NCBI GenBank assembly: GCA_030045295.1
Contig: JASIGD010000339.1
Location: 1 to 32,227 of the forward strand
Source of the DNA: Streptosporangiaceae bacterium
GTDB taxonomy: Bacteria > Actinomycetota > Actinomycetes > Streptosporangiales > Streptosporangiaceae
Length of the DNA: 32,227 nt
Direction: 5' to 3'
Each line of letters opens with the position of its first letter. Position 1 is the first letter of the stretch. Made by a program: the position numbers and the translations under genes. Under the pieces are notes generated by a model. The model searched no databases. It saw only the letters and a list, made by a program, of their open reading frames with translations, and was not told the origin of the DNA. Below, in pieces: positions 1-8,160 of this stretch.

Positions 1-1255
1 CGAGCAGCGGCGCGGCCGCGACGCCCGCCAGCCCGGCCGCGTAAGCGACCAGGACCGGCACGGGCAGCTCTCCGGCCGGGGCGAATCCGGCGATCGCCAG
101 CCTGGCCAGGCCTACCCCGACGGCGGCCAAGCCGCCCAGCAGGACCACGTCCGAGGCGAGCCGGGGCGGCCCGGTCCCGGCGGGCGGCGGGCGTGACGGC
201 CGATCCGCCCAGGCGAACGCCGCGACGACCAGCACGAGCACCTCGGTCAGCAGGACGAACCAGCCCAGCCTCAGCGCCCACCACGCCGCCGTGCCGATGG
301 CCGGCTGGGGCATCACCCCGGTCGGGTAGAACGCGACCGCGATGACGATCACCGGCGTCATGTGCCAGAGGTAGACGGTCATGGCTTTGTCGTTCAGCCG
401 CGTGACGGTCCGCCACACGCCGGGCCGGGCCAGCAGCCGCGACACGGCTGGCTGCAGCGCGAGCAGCACCCCCGCCTGGGCGGCGGCGAACGCGAGCAGC
501 GCGATCGACGGCGGCGTGGTGTTGGTAACGTGCTCGCCGTCGCCGATCATGTCGACCGGGAACGGCGTCCAGCGCAGGAGCCCGGCCAGGGCCAGCGCGC
601 CGAGGGCGGCCAGCGCGTAAGGACGCCACCGCGGACGCGTCAGGCTGCCGTCCTGCCAGGCAAAGCCCCACTGGTGTACCGTCCCCCACACCAGCAGGTA
701 GTTGGCGAAGCCGACCACCGGCAGGTGCAGGCGGAGAACCCCCGCGTCCACCGCGGCCGCGGCGACCGCCATCGCCGCCGGGACCGCAAGGCCCCAGCGC
801 CGGTGCGCGGCCAGCATCGCGGGGGTGAGCGCGATCAGCAACAGGTAGACGGGCAAGAACCACAACTGCAACGCGACGACCCAGCCGGCCTGGGCCAGCT
901 CGGCCGGGCTCACGATGTGCGCCAGCCTGACTGCGGTGACCGCGAGAACCGCCGCTGCCGCGTAGACCGTCGTCGGCCGCAGCAGGCGCACGGCGCGGCG
1001 CCGGATCCACCACGGCCAGCTTTCCTCGCGGTGCGCCGTCCAGGACCGGGCGTTGGCGTATCCGCCGACCAGGAAGAAGACCGGCATGACCTGGAACAGC
1101 CAGGTACCCCAGCGCCCCCAGCTGACGTATCCCAGGGCGTCGAGGCCGCCGAGCTGCCCGTTGTGATAGGTGACGTCGGTCAGCAGCCAGTGGCCGTAGA
1201 CCACCCCGCCCAGGGCGATGACCCGCAGCAGGTCGGCGTAACGATTCCGGTCCAT
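1..1255 (-). CDS. Acyltransferase-3 family membrane protein (3' end cut by window)
   Basis: Translation of the minus strand from ATG at 1255 gives at least 418 open residues running off the window start. It opens MDRNRYADLLRVIALGGVVY followed by GHW, the N-terminal pattern of acyltransferase-3 proteins, with the conserved His just after the first membrane segment. About ten hydrophobic segments follow (for example FQVMPVFFLVGGYANA and LQLWFLPVYLLLIALTP). Family members transfer acyl groups to cell-surface sugars or small molecules at the cytoplasmic membrane; the substrate here cannot be read. The gene lies 62 bp downstream of the LysRS gene on the same strand and may be co-transcribed, but a TAGGGT -10-like box (1296-1291) in the gap could give it its own promoter. 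No clear Shine-Dalgarno sequence precedes the ATG. Confidence 0.85.
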   Translation of the reverse strand, partial: MDRNRYADLLRVIALGGVVYGHWLLTDVTYHNGQLGGLDALGYVSWGRWGTWLFQVMPVFFLVGGYANARSWTAHREESWPWWIRRRAVRLLRPTTVYAAAAVLAVTAVRLAHIVSPAELAQAGWVVALQLWFLPVYLLLIALTPAMLAAHRRWGLAVPAAMAVAAAAVDAGVLRLHLPVVGFANYLLVWGTVHQWGFAWQDGSLTRPRWRPYALAALGALALAGLLRWTPFPVDMIGDGEHVTNTTPPSIALLAFAAAQAGVLLALQPAVSRLLARPGVWRTVTRLNDKAMTVYLWHMTPVIVIAVAFYPTGVMPQPAIGTAAWWALRLGWFVLLTEVLVLVVAAFAWADRPSRPPPAGTGPPRLASDVVLLGGLAAVGVGLARLAIAGFAPAGELPVPVLVAYAAGLAGVAAAPLL

Positions 1256-1317
1256 TACTACGAGCGTCGCGCGCGGGAGCCGCTCTGAGAACCCTAGGGC
1301 GGCAGATGATTGCGAGA

Positions 1318-3012
1318 TCAGGCCAGCGCGGGCGCGAGGAGGGAGCGTACCCGGTCCTGGCCGAGGGCGAGCAGCAGCGTGGGCAGCCGCGGGCCGGTGT
1401 CCTTTCCGGTCAGTAGCTCGTACAGCAGCACGAACCACTCTCGCTGGCGGGCCTTCAGCTCGGGGGTCGGCGGCGTGCTGATGGGCAGGCCTTGCTGGAG
1501 TTTCGGGATGCCGTACAGCAGGGTGGTCAGGCCCTCGAGGGACCAGTCGTCGGCCATCCGCCCGAGCAGCAGGCCGATGGCGTCGCGTTCGGGACCGGTC
1601 AGGGCGGCCAGCCCAGCGTCGTCGGGCTCGGTCCGGACCTGGGTACGGTCGGCGGGCGCGACGTATCCGTTGACCCAGGCCTGCGCGCAGTCGAGCCGCG
1701 GCCGGACCTCATCCAGGCTGGTGACCGGGTTATCCGCGGTCACGTCCCGGACGATCCGCAGGATCTGCGCCTGATCGCCGGCCGTGATATCGACGATCGA
1801 GGCCAGGGTGCGGAAGGGCAGCGGGCGCGGCGTGACCGGCAGCGGTCCGTCCGACGTGCCCGACGCGCGGGCGAAGACCGCTTGCCTGGCCGGGTCGGCC
1901 TGGCCTTCGGCGACCTGGAGGCTCAACGCGTCCCACTCGTCGTAGACCCGGCCGACCTCGGCGTTGAAGGCCAGGGTGATGGACTGCTCGGGACGCCGCC
2001 GCGCGTACAGCCAGCGCAGCAGCGGAGCCTCGAATATTTCCAGCGCGTCAGACGGCGTCGGCGCGCCGCCGCGAGATCCGCTCATCCTCGCCGACCCGGT
2101 CGTGCCCACGAAGGCGTACCCGAAGTGCAGCGGCATCTCGCCGCCGAAGATCTCCGACACCAGGGCCTCGCCGACGGTGAAGCTGGACCCGGGCGAGGAG
2201 TGGTCCGCGCCGGCCGGCTCGAACGTCACGTGCTCGTAGGCCCACCGCATCGGCCAGTCGACCTTCCAGACCAGTTTCCCGGCCACCTGCGAGATCGGGA
2301 TCGGTCCCTCCACCGCGCCGCAGGCGCAGGTGTAGGTGATCTCGGTCGTCTCGTCGTCGAAGGCGGTCACCGCGGTGTCGTCTCGCCCGCATGACTTGCA
2401 GTAGGGCCGGAACGGGTAATATTCCCCGGCCCCCGGCTCGTCGTCGTCCGGCTCGGCGCGACGCCTGGTCTGGTACCTGGCCAAGATCGCGCCGATGTCG
2501 GCTCGGCGCCGCATCGCCGTCACGATCTGCCCGGTGTAGGCACCGGAGGTGTACATCTCGGTCTGGCTGATCTCGGTGACCTGGATGCCGAGGCGGTCCA
2601 GCGCCTCGGCCAGCGGCTGCTTGAAGTGCTCGGCCCAGTTCTCGTGCTCGCCGCACGGGTCGGGCACCGACGTTAGCGGGCGGCCGATGTGCTCGGCGAA
2701 CTCCGTCGGATACCCGGCCGGCACGCGGCGCAGCCGGTCGTAGTCGTCCCAGGACAGGATGTGCCGGCAGGGCGCACCAGCACGCCGGACCTCGTCCGCG
2801 ACCAGGTGCGGGACCATGAGCTCGCGCAGATTCCCCAGGTGCACCGGCCCGGACGGGCTGATCCCCGACGCGCAGGTCGGAACCTCACCGGGATGCCTAC
2901 GCTCGCCCTCGGCGCGCACCTGGCCGGCCGTGCGCGCCACCCAGTCGTCGGCGGGAGCCACGGGCAGGCCACCTCCATCGTCTTCTGCGGGCACCGCGGG
3001 GTTTCGGACCAT
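1318..3012 (-). CDS. lysS: Lysine--tRNA ligase, class I (LysRS1)
   Basis: Charges tRNA-Lys with lysine in the cytoplasm using a class I Rossmann fold. The product is 564 residues from ATG 3012. The HIGH signature appears as PSGPVHLGN (HLGN at 58-61). A zinc-knuckle-like pair (CKSCG near 204, CACG near 230) lies in the middle, and the KMSKS loop reads ARMSGSRGG near 305-312, followed by PTPSDALEIFEAPLLRWLYA, as in actinobacterial class I enzymes. The frame stays open up to 3159, but the extra residues are Cys-rich and run into an AT-rich promoter-like stretch, so I chose the Met in MVRNPAVPAEDD, which gives the family's usual N-terminal distance. No Shine-Dalgarno is visible; TACGCT lies 4 nt before the ATG, so a leaderless start is possible. 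Many actinomycetes also have a class II LysRS; none is in this window. Confidence 0.93.
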   Translation of the reverse strand: MVRNPAVPAEDDGGGLPVAPADDWVARTAGQVRAEGERRHPGEVPTCASGISPSGPVHLGNLRELMVPHLVADEVRRAGAPCRHILSWDDYDRLRRVPAGYPTEFAEHIGRPLTSVPDPCGEHENWAEHFKQPLAEALDRLGIQVTEISQTEMYTSGAYTGQIVTAMRRRADIGAILARYQTRRRAEPDDDEPGAGEYYPFRPYCKSCGRDDTAVTAFDDETTEITYTCACGAVEGPIPISQVAGKLVWKVDWPMRWAYEHVTFEPAGADHSSPGSSFTVGEALVSEIFGGEMPLHFGYAFVGTTGSARMSGSRGGAPTPSDALEIFEAPLLRWLYARRRPEQSITLAFNAEVGRVYDEWDALSLQVAEGQADPARQAVFARASGTSDGPLPVTPRPLPFRTLASIVDITAGDQAQILRIVRDVTADNPVTSLDEVRPRLDCAQAWVNGYVAPADRTQVRTEPDDAGLAALTGPERDAIGLLLGRMADDWSLEGLTTLLYGIPKLQQGLPISTPPTPELKARQREWFVLLYELLTGKDTGPRLPTLLLALGQDRVRSLLAPALA

Positions 3013-3084
3013 GCACAGCGTACAAGCAGTGGCCGCGGATACGGCGTAGCGGAGTGTCCCCAGAACTGCCATTCTGTCGCAAAA

Positions 3085-3135
3085 GCAGACGCAATCTACC
3101 AAAAATCTAAAGCTATTTATATAATCGCCTAATAA
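3085..3135. promoter_or_regulatory. AT-rich divergent promoter region
   Basis: A short A+T island between the divergent LysRS and S53 protease genes stands out against very GC-rich DNA. On the plus strand a perfect TATAAT lies at 3120-3125, about 110 bp before the protease start. On the minus strand there are TAGATT and TATAAA-like boxes. No good -35 was found. The promoter role is inferred from composition and position. Confidence 0.5.
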
Positions 3136-3234
3136 TGCCCTTTGTCCCAGCTTGGCCACTTTGCCGAAGACGGGCGCTACTTGGGCCGTAACTTCGGCCG
3201 AACCCGGGCTGAATCCCAGGAAGGGGGAGCGTGC

Positions 3235-4593
3235 GTGGGGTCAAGAAAATCATTTCGTTACTTGACAGCCTTCTTCGGCCTGGCCGCGCTGGCGTCGCTG
3301 GCGGCGATCCCGCTGGCCGGCGTCTCGGCGGGATCGGTCGCTGCTGCGCCAGCAGCCCAGCTCACCGCGCGAATGGTGCCCGCGCTGAGCATGGGCGGCG
3401 CGCCGCTCTACGTCAAGACCTCGGGACCGAACGGCTCAGGCCTGTTCGCGTGCCAGGCGCCGGAGTCGGCCAGCAATCCGGTTCCCTGCTACGCACCCAA
3501 GCAGATCCGCAGGGCCTACAACATACCCCGTCACCTGACCGGGGCCGGCCAGACAATCGTCATCATCGACGCCTTCGGGAACCCGTACATCGCCAGCGAC
3601 CTGGCGCTGTTCGACGCGACGTTCGGGCTCCCGGCCGCCAATCTCAATATCATCTGCCCCTTCGGCTGCCCCACGTTCGACCCCAACAACGCGGACGAGG
3701 TCGGCTGGGCTGGGGAGATCGCGCTCGACACCCAGTGGTCCCACGCCATCGCCCCCGGCGCCACAATCGACCTGGTGATCGCCACGAGCGATCAGGACCC
3801 CGACATCCTGGCCGCGCAACAGTACGTCGTGCAGCAAAATCTCGGCGACGTGCTGTCCCAGAGCTTCGGCGAGGGCGAGACCTGCATGGCGCCCAACGTG
3901 TTCAGGGCGCAGCATCAGGCTTTCGTGGTCGCCTACCGAGAACGCATGACCGTCCTGGCCGGCGCCGGCGACGACGGAGCCGCGCTGCCGAACTGCAACG
4001 GCTCCGGGTACTTCCTGAGCGCGTCCACGCCTGCCTCCGACCCGCTGGTCACCGCGGTGGGCGGCACGCACCTCAACGCGAACTTCATCACAGGTACCTA
4101 TTACTCCGAGAGCGTGTGGAACAACTCCGGCCTCAATCCCGACTTCGGGGCCGGCGGCGGCGGCTTCAGCACGATCTACCCGCGGCCGTACTACCAGTAC
4201 CTGGTGAACACCGGCAGCGCCTACCGCGGCCTACCCGACGTCACCTATGACGGAGACGTGTACGGGGGGGTGCTGGGCGTCTGCAGCGCGTGCAACGGCG
4301 GCACGCCGGCCATCTTCACCTTCGGCGGCACCAGCTCCGGCACGCCGCAGTGGGCCGCGATCACCGCGCTGGCCGACCAGGCCGCCGGGCACCGGCTCGG
4401 CTTGCTGAACCCGAGGCTGTACGCGATCGCGGCCAGCCCGCTGTACCCCTACGCCTTCCACGACGTGACGGTCGGGAACAACAGCTGGGACGTCTCCGGC
4501 GTCACCGGCTACTCGGCCGGCCCCGGCTGGGACCCGGCCTCGGGCCTGGGCTCGCCCAACGCCGCCCATCTGATCAGGCTGCTCGCCCACTAA
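3235..4593 (+). CDS. S53 family (sedolisin-type) secreted peptidase lacking a recognisable pro-domain
   Basis: Predicted secreted serine-carboxyl peptidase of 452 residues, expected to work at acidic pH outside the cell. GTG 3235 was chosen because AGGAAGGGGGA lies about 6 nt upstream and the protein then begins with a clean signal peptide (SRKSFRY, then a hydrophobic core, then AGSVAAAPA). The catalytic Glu/Asp pair is E161 and D165 (GEIALD), the oxyanion Asp is in GAGDDG (D246 or D247), and the nucleophile is S367 in GGTSSGTPQ. Two Cys pairs (ICPFGCP, VCSACNGG) may form disulfides. Only about 90 residues separate the signal peptide from the catalytic domain, too few for the long activation pro-domain seen in the neighbouring S53 gene. 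It is convergent with that gene and ends at a shared terminator. Confidence 0.9.
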   Translation: MGSRKSFRYLTAFFGLAALASLAAIPLAGVSAGSVAAAPAAQLTARMVPALSMGGAPLYVKTSGPNGSGLFACQAPESASNPVPCYAPKQIRRAYNIPRHLTGAGQTIVIIDAFGNPYIASDLALFDATFGLPAANLNIICPFGCPTFDPNNADEVGWAGEIALDTQWSHAIAPGATIDLVIATSDQDPDILAAQQYVVQQNLGDVLSQSFGEGETCMAPNVFRAQHQAFVVAYRERMTVLAGAGDDGAALPNCNGSGYFLSASTPASDPLVTAVGGTHLNANFITGTYYSESVWNNSGLNPDFGAGGGGFSTIYPRPYYQYLVNTGSAYRGLPDVTYDGDVYGGVLGVCSACNGGTPAIFTFGGTSSGTPQWAAITALADQAAGHRLGLLNPRLYAIAASPLYPYAFHDVTVGNNSWDVSGVTGYSAGPGWDPASGLGSPNAAHLIRLLAH

Positions 4594-4597
4594 CGGA

Positions 4598-4638
4598 CCC
4601 AGCCCGGGCCACGCCGCGGCGGCGTGGCCCGGGCTGGG
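4598..4638. terminator. Bidirectional intrinsic terminator between convergent S53 genes
   Basis: Perfect 18-bp stem, left arm CCCAGCCCGGGCCACGCC (4598-4615), loop GCGGC, right arm 4621-4638. It begins 5 bp after the stop of the plus-strand protease and ends 24 bp before the stop of the minus-strand one. There is no U-tract, as is common in actinomycetes. Confidence 0.85.
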
Positions 4639-4662
4639 CTGGGCAAGCTGCGGGCGGGCAGC

Positions 4663-6696
4663 CTACCCGGTGAAGTCGCCCGCCAGCTCGGTCAGGTTCG
4701 GGAGGCCGAGGCCGACTGCCTGGTTATAGACCGTGCCGGGGTTACCGGTGAAGTAGAGGTTGTCGTTGCCGGTCCCGCTTTGCTGAAGCGGGGTGAACGG
4801 GGAGTTGGGCCCGGAGGCGGCGGCGTAGATGACCGGATTCCACAACCCGACCCGGTGACCCAGGTACGAGTCGATGACCGCGGTGGAGCCGTTCAGCTGC
4901 GGGCCCACGAAGCTCGTGCCGCCCCAGCCGCCCTGCAGCACCGGCTCGTCCACGCCGGCGAACGAGGGCTCGTACAGCAGGTATCCGGTGTACGGGTCCG
5001 CGTCGACGGAGACGTCGGGAACGTTGCGGCCGCTACCGGTGCCAGACGTCACGCCGGGGGCGGAATCGAAGTTCCAGGCGGTCGGCAGGACCAGCCCGTC
5101 CACGATCGTCTGGTAGTCGATCGGCGTCAGGTACTGCACGGCGTGGAAGCTGTTCGTGCCCGACACGCCGTCCTGGTAGGACGGGATGGGCTCGACCGTA
5201 CTGAAGCCGCCGCCGCCACCGCCGATATTCGCTTCCGCGGCGGTCGCTTCAGAAACGCCCGTGACCTTCGCGATGGCCGGCCACAGGTAGTCCCAGCCCC
5301 AGGCACGCTGCGCGGGCACCGTCACCGTGGCGCTGCCGTCCGGGCCGGTCACCGTGCCGGTCCAGGGCAGCGTAGTTCCGCCCCCGGCGGTCATGTACGG
5401 ACTGTCCGCCGGCGTATCGACCGACAGGTTGGTGGTGCCGAGGTCGGAGCTGGCGTCGTAAGCCCCGGCGTCGCCGGCGGCGTCGAAGCCAGATTGTCCT
5501 TGGATGGCCATCTCGAGGAAAGCCTCGTCGAACGCCTGGATGAAGGCAGGCGCTTCCTGCCCGGCCAAGATCGTCGCTGCTATGTAGCTTTCGGAGTCTC
5601 CCCAGCTTGTCGAGACGGTGTCGGCGGTATTCTCGCTGGCTGCGGTGAAGAACGCGTCGGCGAACCCGTAGTCGGTGTTGGGCGCCTGGTAGACGATCAC
5701 GTTCGCGCCGGGAGCGACACCGCCGGCCTGCTCGACGTCAAGGTCGGTCTCACCCGAGCCCGAGGCGTCACTCGGCGCACCCGGCCCGCCGTCGATATTC
5801 CGCACCGTCAGGGTGCCCGTCTGGTGTATGTGCGCGACCTTGGCCCAGAAGTACTGCGGCGCCCACTGGTACCCTGGCGGACCCTGGTCAAGCGCGGCCA
5901 AGGTGACGATCGCCGCGGTCTGGCCGGAGCCATCGGCGCCCCGCTGGTACAGGCCGTCGAGCCCGTAGTTGGCGGCGAAATTCTGCGGCAGGTTGCAGTC
6001 GTAGGCCGAGCCGGTCAGCGCCAGGCAGGAGTTCGAGCTGCCCGTCTGCGGCTTGAGCACGGTGGTATTCACGTGAATCGCCGGGCTGTCGTACGGGCCG
6101 TAGTTCGTCAGGCCGAAAATGGCGAGCACGAAATTAGCGAGCCGGTACGGCAGCAGCGGGGCCTGGACGTTGCCGTGCACGTTGTTCTGCGCCGGGATCC
6201 CGTTAAGGCCGCCCTGTCCCGGCTGCGCGGGCACGTCGTACTGGTTCTGCGTCACCGACAGCGCCTGGTCGTACTCGCCCGCCGTGCCCGTGGTCGACAC
6301 GTCGACGTTATCGGCGTAGACATCTGACTGGATGCCGAAGCTCGCCAGGTAGCTGGTCAGCGCGGAGATGTTGGCCTGGGTCTGGCCGTAGGTGCTGGCG
6401 AACTGGCTGACCGACAGGTAGTTCGTGACGCCCGACTGCACCTGGCTCTGCAGCTGCGAGAGGTTCTGCTCCCGCAGGATGAAGGACACGGTCTCCGGGG
6501 TATCGGCCGGGGTGGTCCCGAAGACGGATGCGCCGGAAAGCGTCCCCACGTTGATCCCCGCCTGCACGGGTTCTGGCGTATTCGGGCCTGGACCAGAGGC
6601 TGAGGCTGAACCGGACAGCGCGACCAAGGGGATCATGGCCACGACCACCCCTAGCACGATCCCGGCCGATAGGCGGGCTGTTCTCCTGCGGATCAT
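4663..6696 (-). CDS. S53 family peptidase (sedolisin) with N-terminal pro-domain
   Basis: Secreted serine-carboxyl peptidase of 677 residues. The start at ATG 6696 (MIRRRTARLSAGIVLGVVVA) gives a typical signal peptide; the open frame upstream to 6900 is Arg-rich and not protein-like. Residues around 50-200 match the pro-kumamolisin activation domain (TPETVSFILREQNLSQLQSQ, then FGIQSDVYADNVDVSTTGTA). The catalytic residues visible are E316 and D320 (GETDLDVEQ), oxyanion D409 (AAGDAG) and nucleophile S595 (GGTSFVGPQ). A Gly run (IGGGGGGFS) precedes the last third, as in other family members. An ACAGGA sequence lies just before the ATG. The pro-domain should keep the enzyme inactive until acid-triggered self-cleavage; this is family knowledge and not visible here. 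Confidence 0.93.
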   Translation of the reverse strand: MIRRRTARLSAGIVLGVVVAMIPLVALSGSASASGPGPNTPEPVQAGINVGTLSGASVFGTTPADTPETVSFILREQNLSQLQSQVQSGVTNYLSVSQFASTYGQTQANISALTSYLASFGIQSDVYADNVDVSTTGTAGEYDQALSVTQNQYDVPAQPGQGGLNGIPAQNNVHGNVQAPLLPYRLANFVLAIFGLTNYGPYDSPAIHVNTTVLKPQTGSSNSCLALTGSAYDCNLPQNFAANYGLDGLYQRGADGSGQTAAIVTLAALDQGPPGYQWAPQYFWAKVAHIHQTGTLTVRNIDGGPGAPSDASGSGETDLDVEQAGGVAPGANVIVYQAPNTDYGFADAFFTAASENTADTVSTSWGDSESYIAATILAGQEAPAFIQAFDEAFLEMAIQGQSGFDAAGDAGAYDASSDLGTTNLSVDTPADSPYMTAGGGTTLPWTGTVTGPDGSATVTVPAQRAWGWDYLWPAIAKVTGVSEATAAEANIGGGGGGFSTVEPIPSYQDGVSGTNSFHAVQYLTPIDYQTIVDGLVLPTAWNFDSAPGVTSGTGSGRNVPDVSVDADPYTGYLLYEPSFAGVDEPVLQGGWGGTSFVGPQLNGSTAVIDSYLGHRVGLWNPVIYAAASGPNSPFTPLQQSGTGNDNLYFTGNPGTVYNQAVGLGLPNLTELAGDFTG

Positions 6697-6935
6697 GTCC
6701 TGTGCACCGTCCAAGTGTTGACCCCCCTCACGGATGTGGCTGCCACAGCTGCGTGCGGTCGGCCGTGACCGCCGAGAATTATGCCAGCATGAGCCGCGGG
6801 AACGGGGGCGCTTTGCGGATAGTTGCCGGAGCTGCCGCTCGCGTGCCGCTGGCCGGGCGACGGCCGGCCCCGTGCGGCAGTTGAGCCTGCGGCCGGCCAT
6901 GATGAGAACGTGGCAACTGCTCCAGGTGCAGCCCG
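6697..6935. other. Intergenic region between divergent S53 protease and pterin operon
   Basis: About 240 bp without a credible gene. It must hold the promoters of both divergent units, but I could not assign -10/-35 boxes. The only structure noted is an 11-bp palindrome GTGGCTGCCAC at 6736-6746, about 40 bp upstream of the protease start, which could be an operator half of unknown meaning. Confidence 0.4.
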
Positions 6936-7343
6936 ATGACCGTGCTGGTGGGTCGGCGCGAATCGTTCAATGCCGCGCACCAGCTGAGCGACCCGGACCT
7001 CTCCGAGGAGGAAAACCGCCGACTGTTCGGGAAGTGCGCGAACCTGCACGGACACAACTACGTCCTGGAGGTGGTCGTGGCCGGCGAGATCGACCAGGCC
7101 AGCGGCTACGTCATGGACCTGAAACTGCTATCCGAGGTCATGAGCAGGCAGGTCATCCGGGATGTGGATCACCGCAACCTGAACACCGACGTTCCGTGGC
7201 TCAAGGGGCGCATCCCGACGGCTGAGAACCTGGCTCTGACCTTCTGCGAGCGGATCCGGCCGGAGCTTCCCGAGGGGCTGCTGTGGTCGGTTCGGGTCTG
7301 GGAGACCGACAAGAACTGGGCTGAAGTCGTTGCCCAGGCCTGA
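6936..7343 (+). CDS. 6-pyruvoyl-tetrahydropterin / 6-carboxytetrahydropterin synthase family protein
   Basis: A 135-residue T-fold enzyme acting on dihydroneopterin triphosphate, the usual length for the family. Zinc ligands are H15 (FNAAHQL), H38 and H40 (NLHGHNY). The catalytic Cys is C34 in a C-X3-HGH arrangement, D78-H79 sits in DHRNLN, and the pterin-anchoring Glu is E123 (WETDKN). LSEEENRRLFGKC and GEIDQASGYVMDL resemble animal-type PTPS, while the Cys-to-His spacing is that of QueD (CPH4 synthase), so the exact product is open. It is the first gene of a run of four overlapping genes; no queC, queE or queF is nearby, which argues against queuosine or deazaguanine synthesis. Only a weak CAGG lies before the ATG. 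Confidence 0.92.
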   Translation: MTVLVGRRESFNAAHQLSDPDLSEEENRRLFGKCANLHGHNYVLEVVVAGEIDQASGYVMDLKLLSEVMSRQVIRDVDHRNLNTDVPWLKGRIPTAENLALTFCERIRPELPEGLLWSVRVWETDKNWAEVVAQA

Positions 7344-8160
7344 CGCTCGGGTGCCGGGGGCTCCGGTGTCGGGGGCTCCGGTGTCTGGGGCTCCGGCGAG
7401 GGCGGGCCGGGAGCTGCGACAGCGCTACACGGCCGCGGACCTTCGCGTATTCACCCCCGAGGAGGCCCGCCGGTTTGTCCCGGGCGGCGACGGTGATCCG
7501 CGAGCCAACGTGGTCCTGGCCTGGGAACTGCTGTACCGGCTCGAGCCGGAGCTCTATGACCGGCTGGCCAGCGCCGAGCGGCTCCATCCCGACATCCTGG
7601 GCTGGCTGCCAGCGGCCGCGGACCGGATCGCCGACGTCGGCGCGGGCGCGGGACGGCTGACGCTCGAGCTCGTCGGCCGGGGCCGGGAGGTCGTCGCGAT
7701 CGAGCCCGCGCCGGGCTTGCGCCGGGTGCTGAGGCGGAAGCTCGCGGAAATCGACGCCGGCGACCGGGTCCGGGTGGTGCACGGGTTCTTCGACGACCTG
7801 CCCCTGCCCGACGACTTCGCGGACCTGGTCGTGGCCTGTTCGGCCTTCACGCCGGCCTCGGGACACGGCGGCGAGGCTGGCCTGGCCGAGATGGAGCGGG
7901 TGTGCAAGCCGGGCGGCTGTGTCGCCATCATCTGGCCGAACAACGTGAAGTGGCTCGCCGCCCGCGACTACAGGTACGCCTGCTTCCCCGGGCCGATGTT
8001 CGTGGAGTTCTCGAGCCGCGATGACGCCGTCGAACTGGCCGAGATCTTCTACCCTCGCGCGGCGCCCGAGGTCCGTCGGCTTGGCCTGCGGCGGGTTCCG
8101 TTCGAGGTGCTCGGGATCAACCCGCCGCGCGACCTGGCCTTCAAGGTGCTGGCCCGATGA
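7330..8160 (+). CDS. Class I SAM-dependent methyltransferase
   Basis: A 276-residue protein with a Rossmann-fold SAM domain: motif I DVGAGAGRLTLEL near 100-112, the acidic residue ending strand 2 in VVAIEPAPG, and the later motif ERVCKPGGCVAIIWPN. The TTG start at 7330 lies inside the end of the pterin synthase gene (14-bp overlap), so translation is probably coupled. The first 20 residues contain a small repeat (GAPVSGAPVSGAPA) encoded by near-identical copies of GGGGCTCCGGTGTC, likely a flexible linker; a later start is possible. The C-terminal third (YRYACFPGPMFVEFSSRDDA) is not a family hallmark I recognise. In this context the substrate may be a pterin or its sugar, which is inference. 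Confidence 0.85.
   Translation: MPRPDARVPGAPVSGAPVSGAPARAGRELRQRYTAADLRVFTPEEARRFVPGGDGDPRANVVLAWELLYRLEPELYDRLASAERLHPDILGWLPAAADRIADVGAGAGRLTLELVGRGREVVAIEPAPGLRRVLRRKLAEIDAGDRVRVVHGFFDDLPLPDDFADLVVACSAFTPASGHGGEAGLAEMERVCKPGGCVAIIWPNNVKWLAARDYRYACFPGPMFVEFSSRDDAVELAEIFYPRAAPEVRRLGLRRVPFEVLGINPPRDLAFKVLAR

Noticed and set aside
3013..3159. Extended LysRS N-terminus to ATG 3159
   Set aside because: Extra residues are Cys-rich and derive from the AT-rich promoter-like region; the family N-terminus is reached by ATG 3012.
6936..7343. Queuosine (queD) pathway assignment
   Set aside because: No queC, queE, queF or tgt in the window, and the partners are GT4, methyltransferase and SDR genes. 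It cannot be fully excluded without the rest of the genome.
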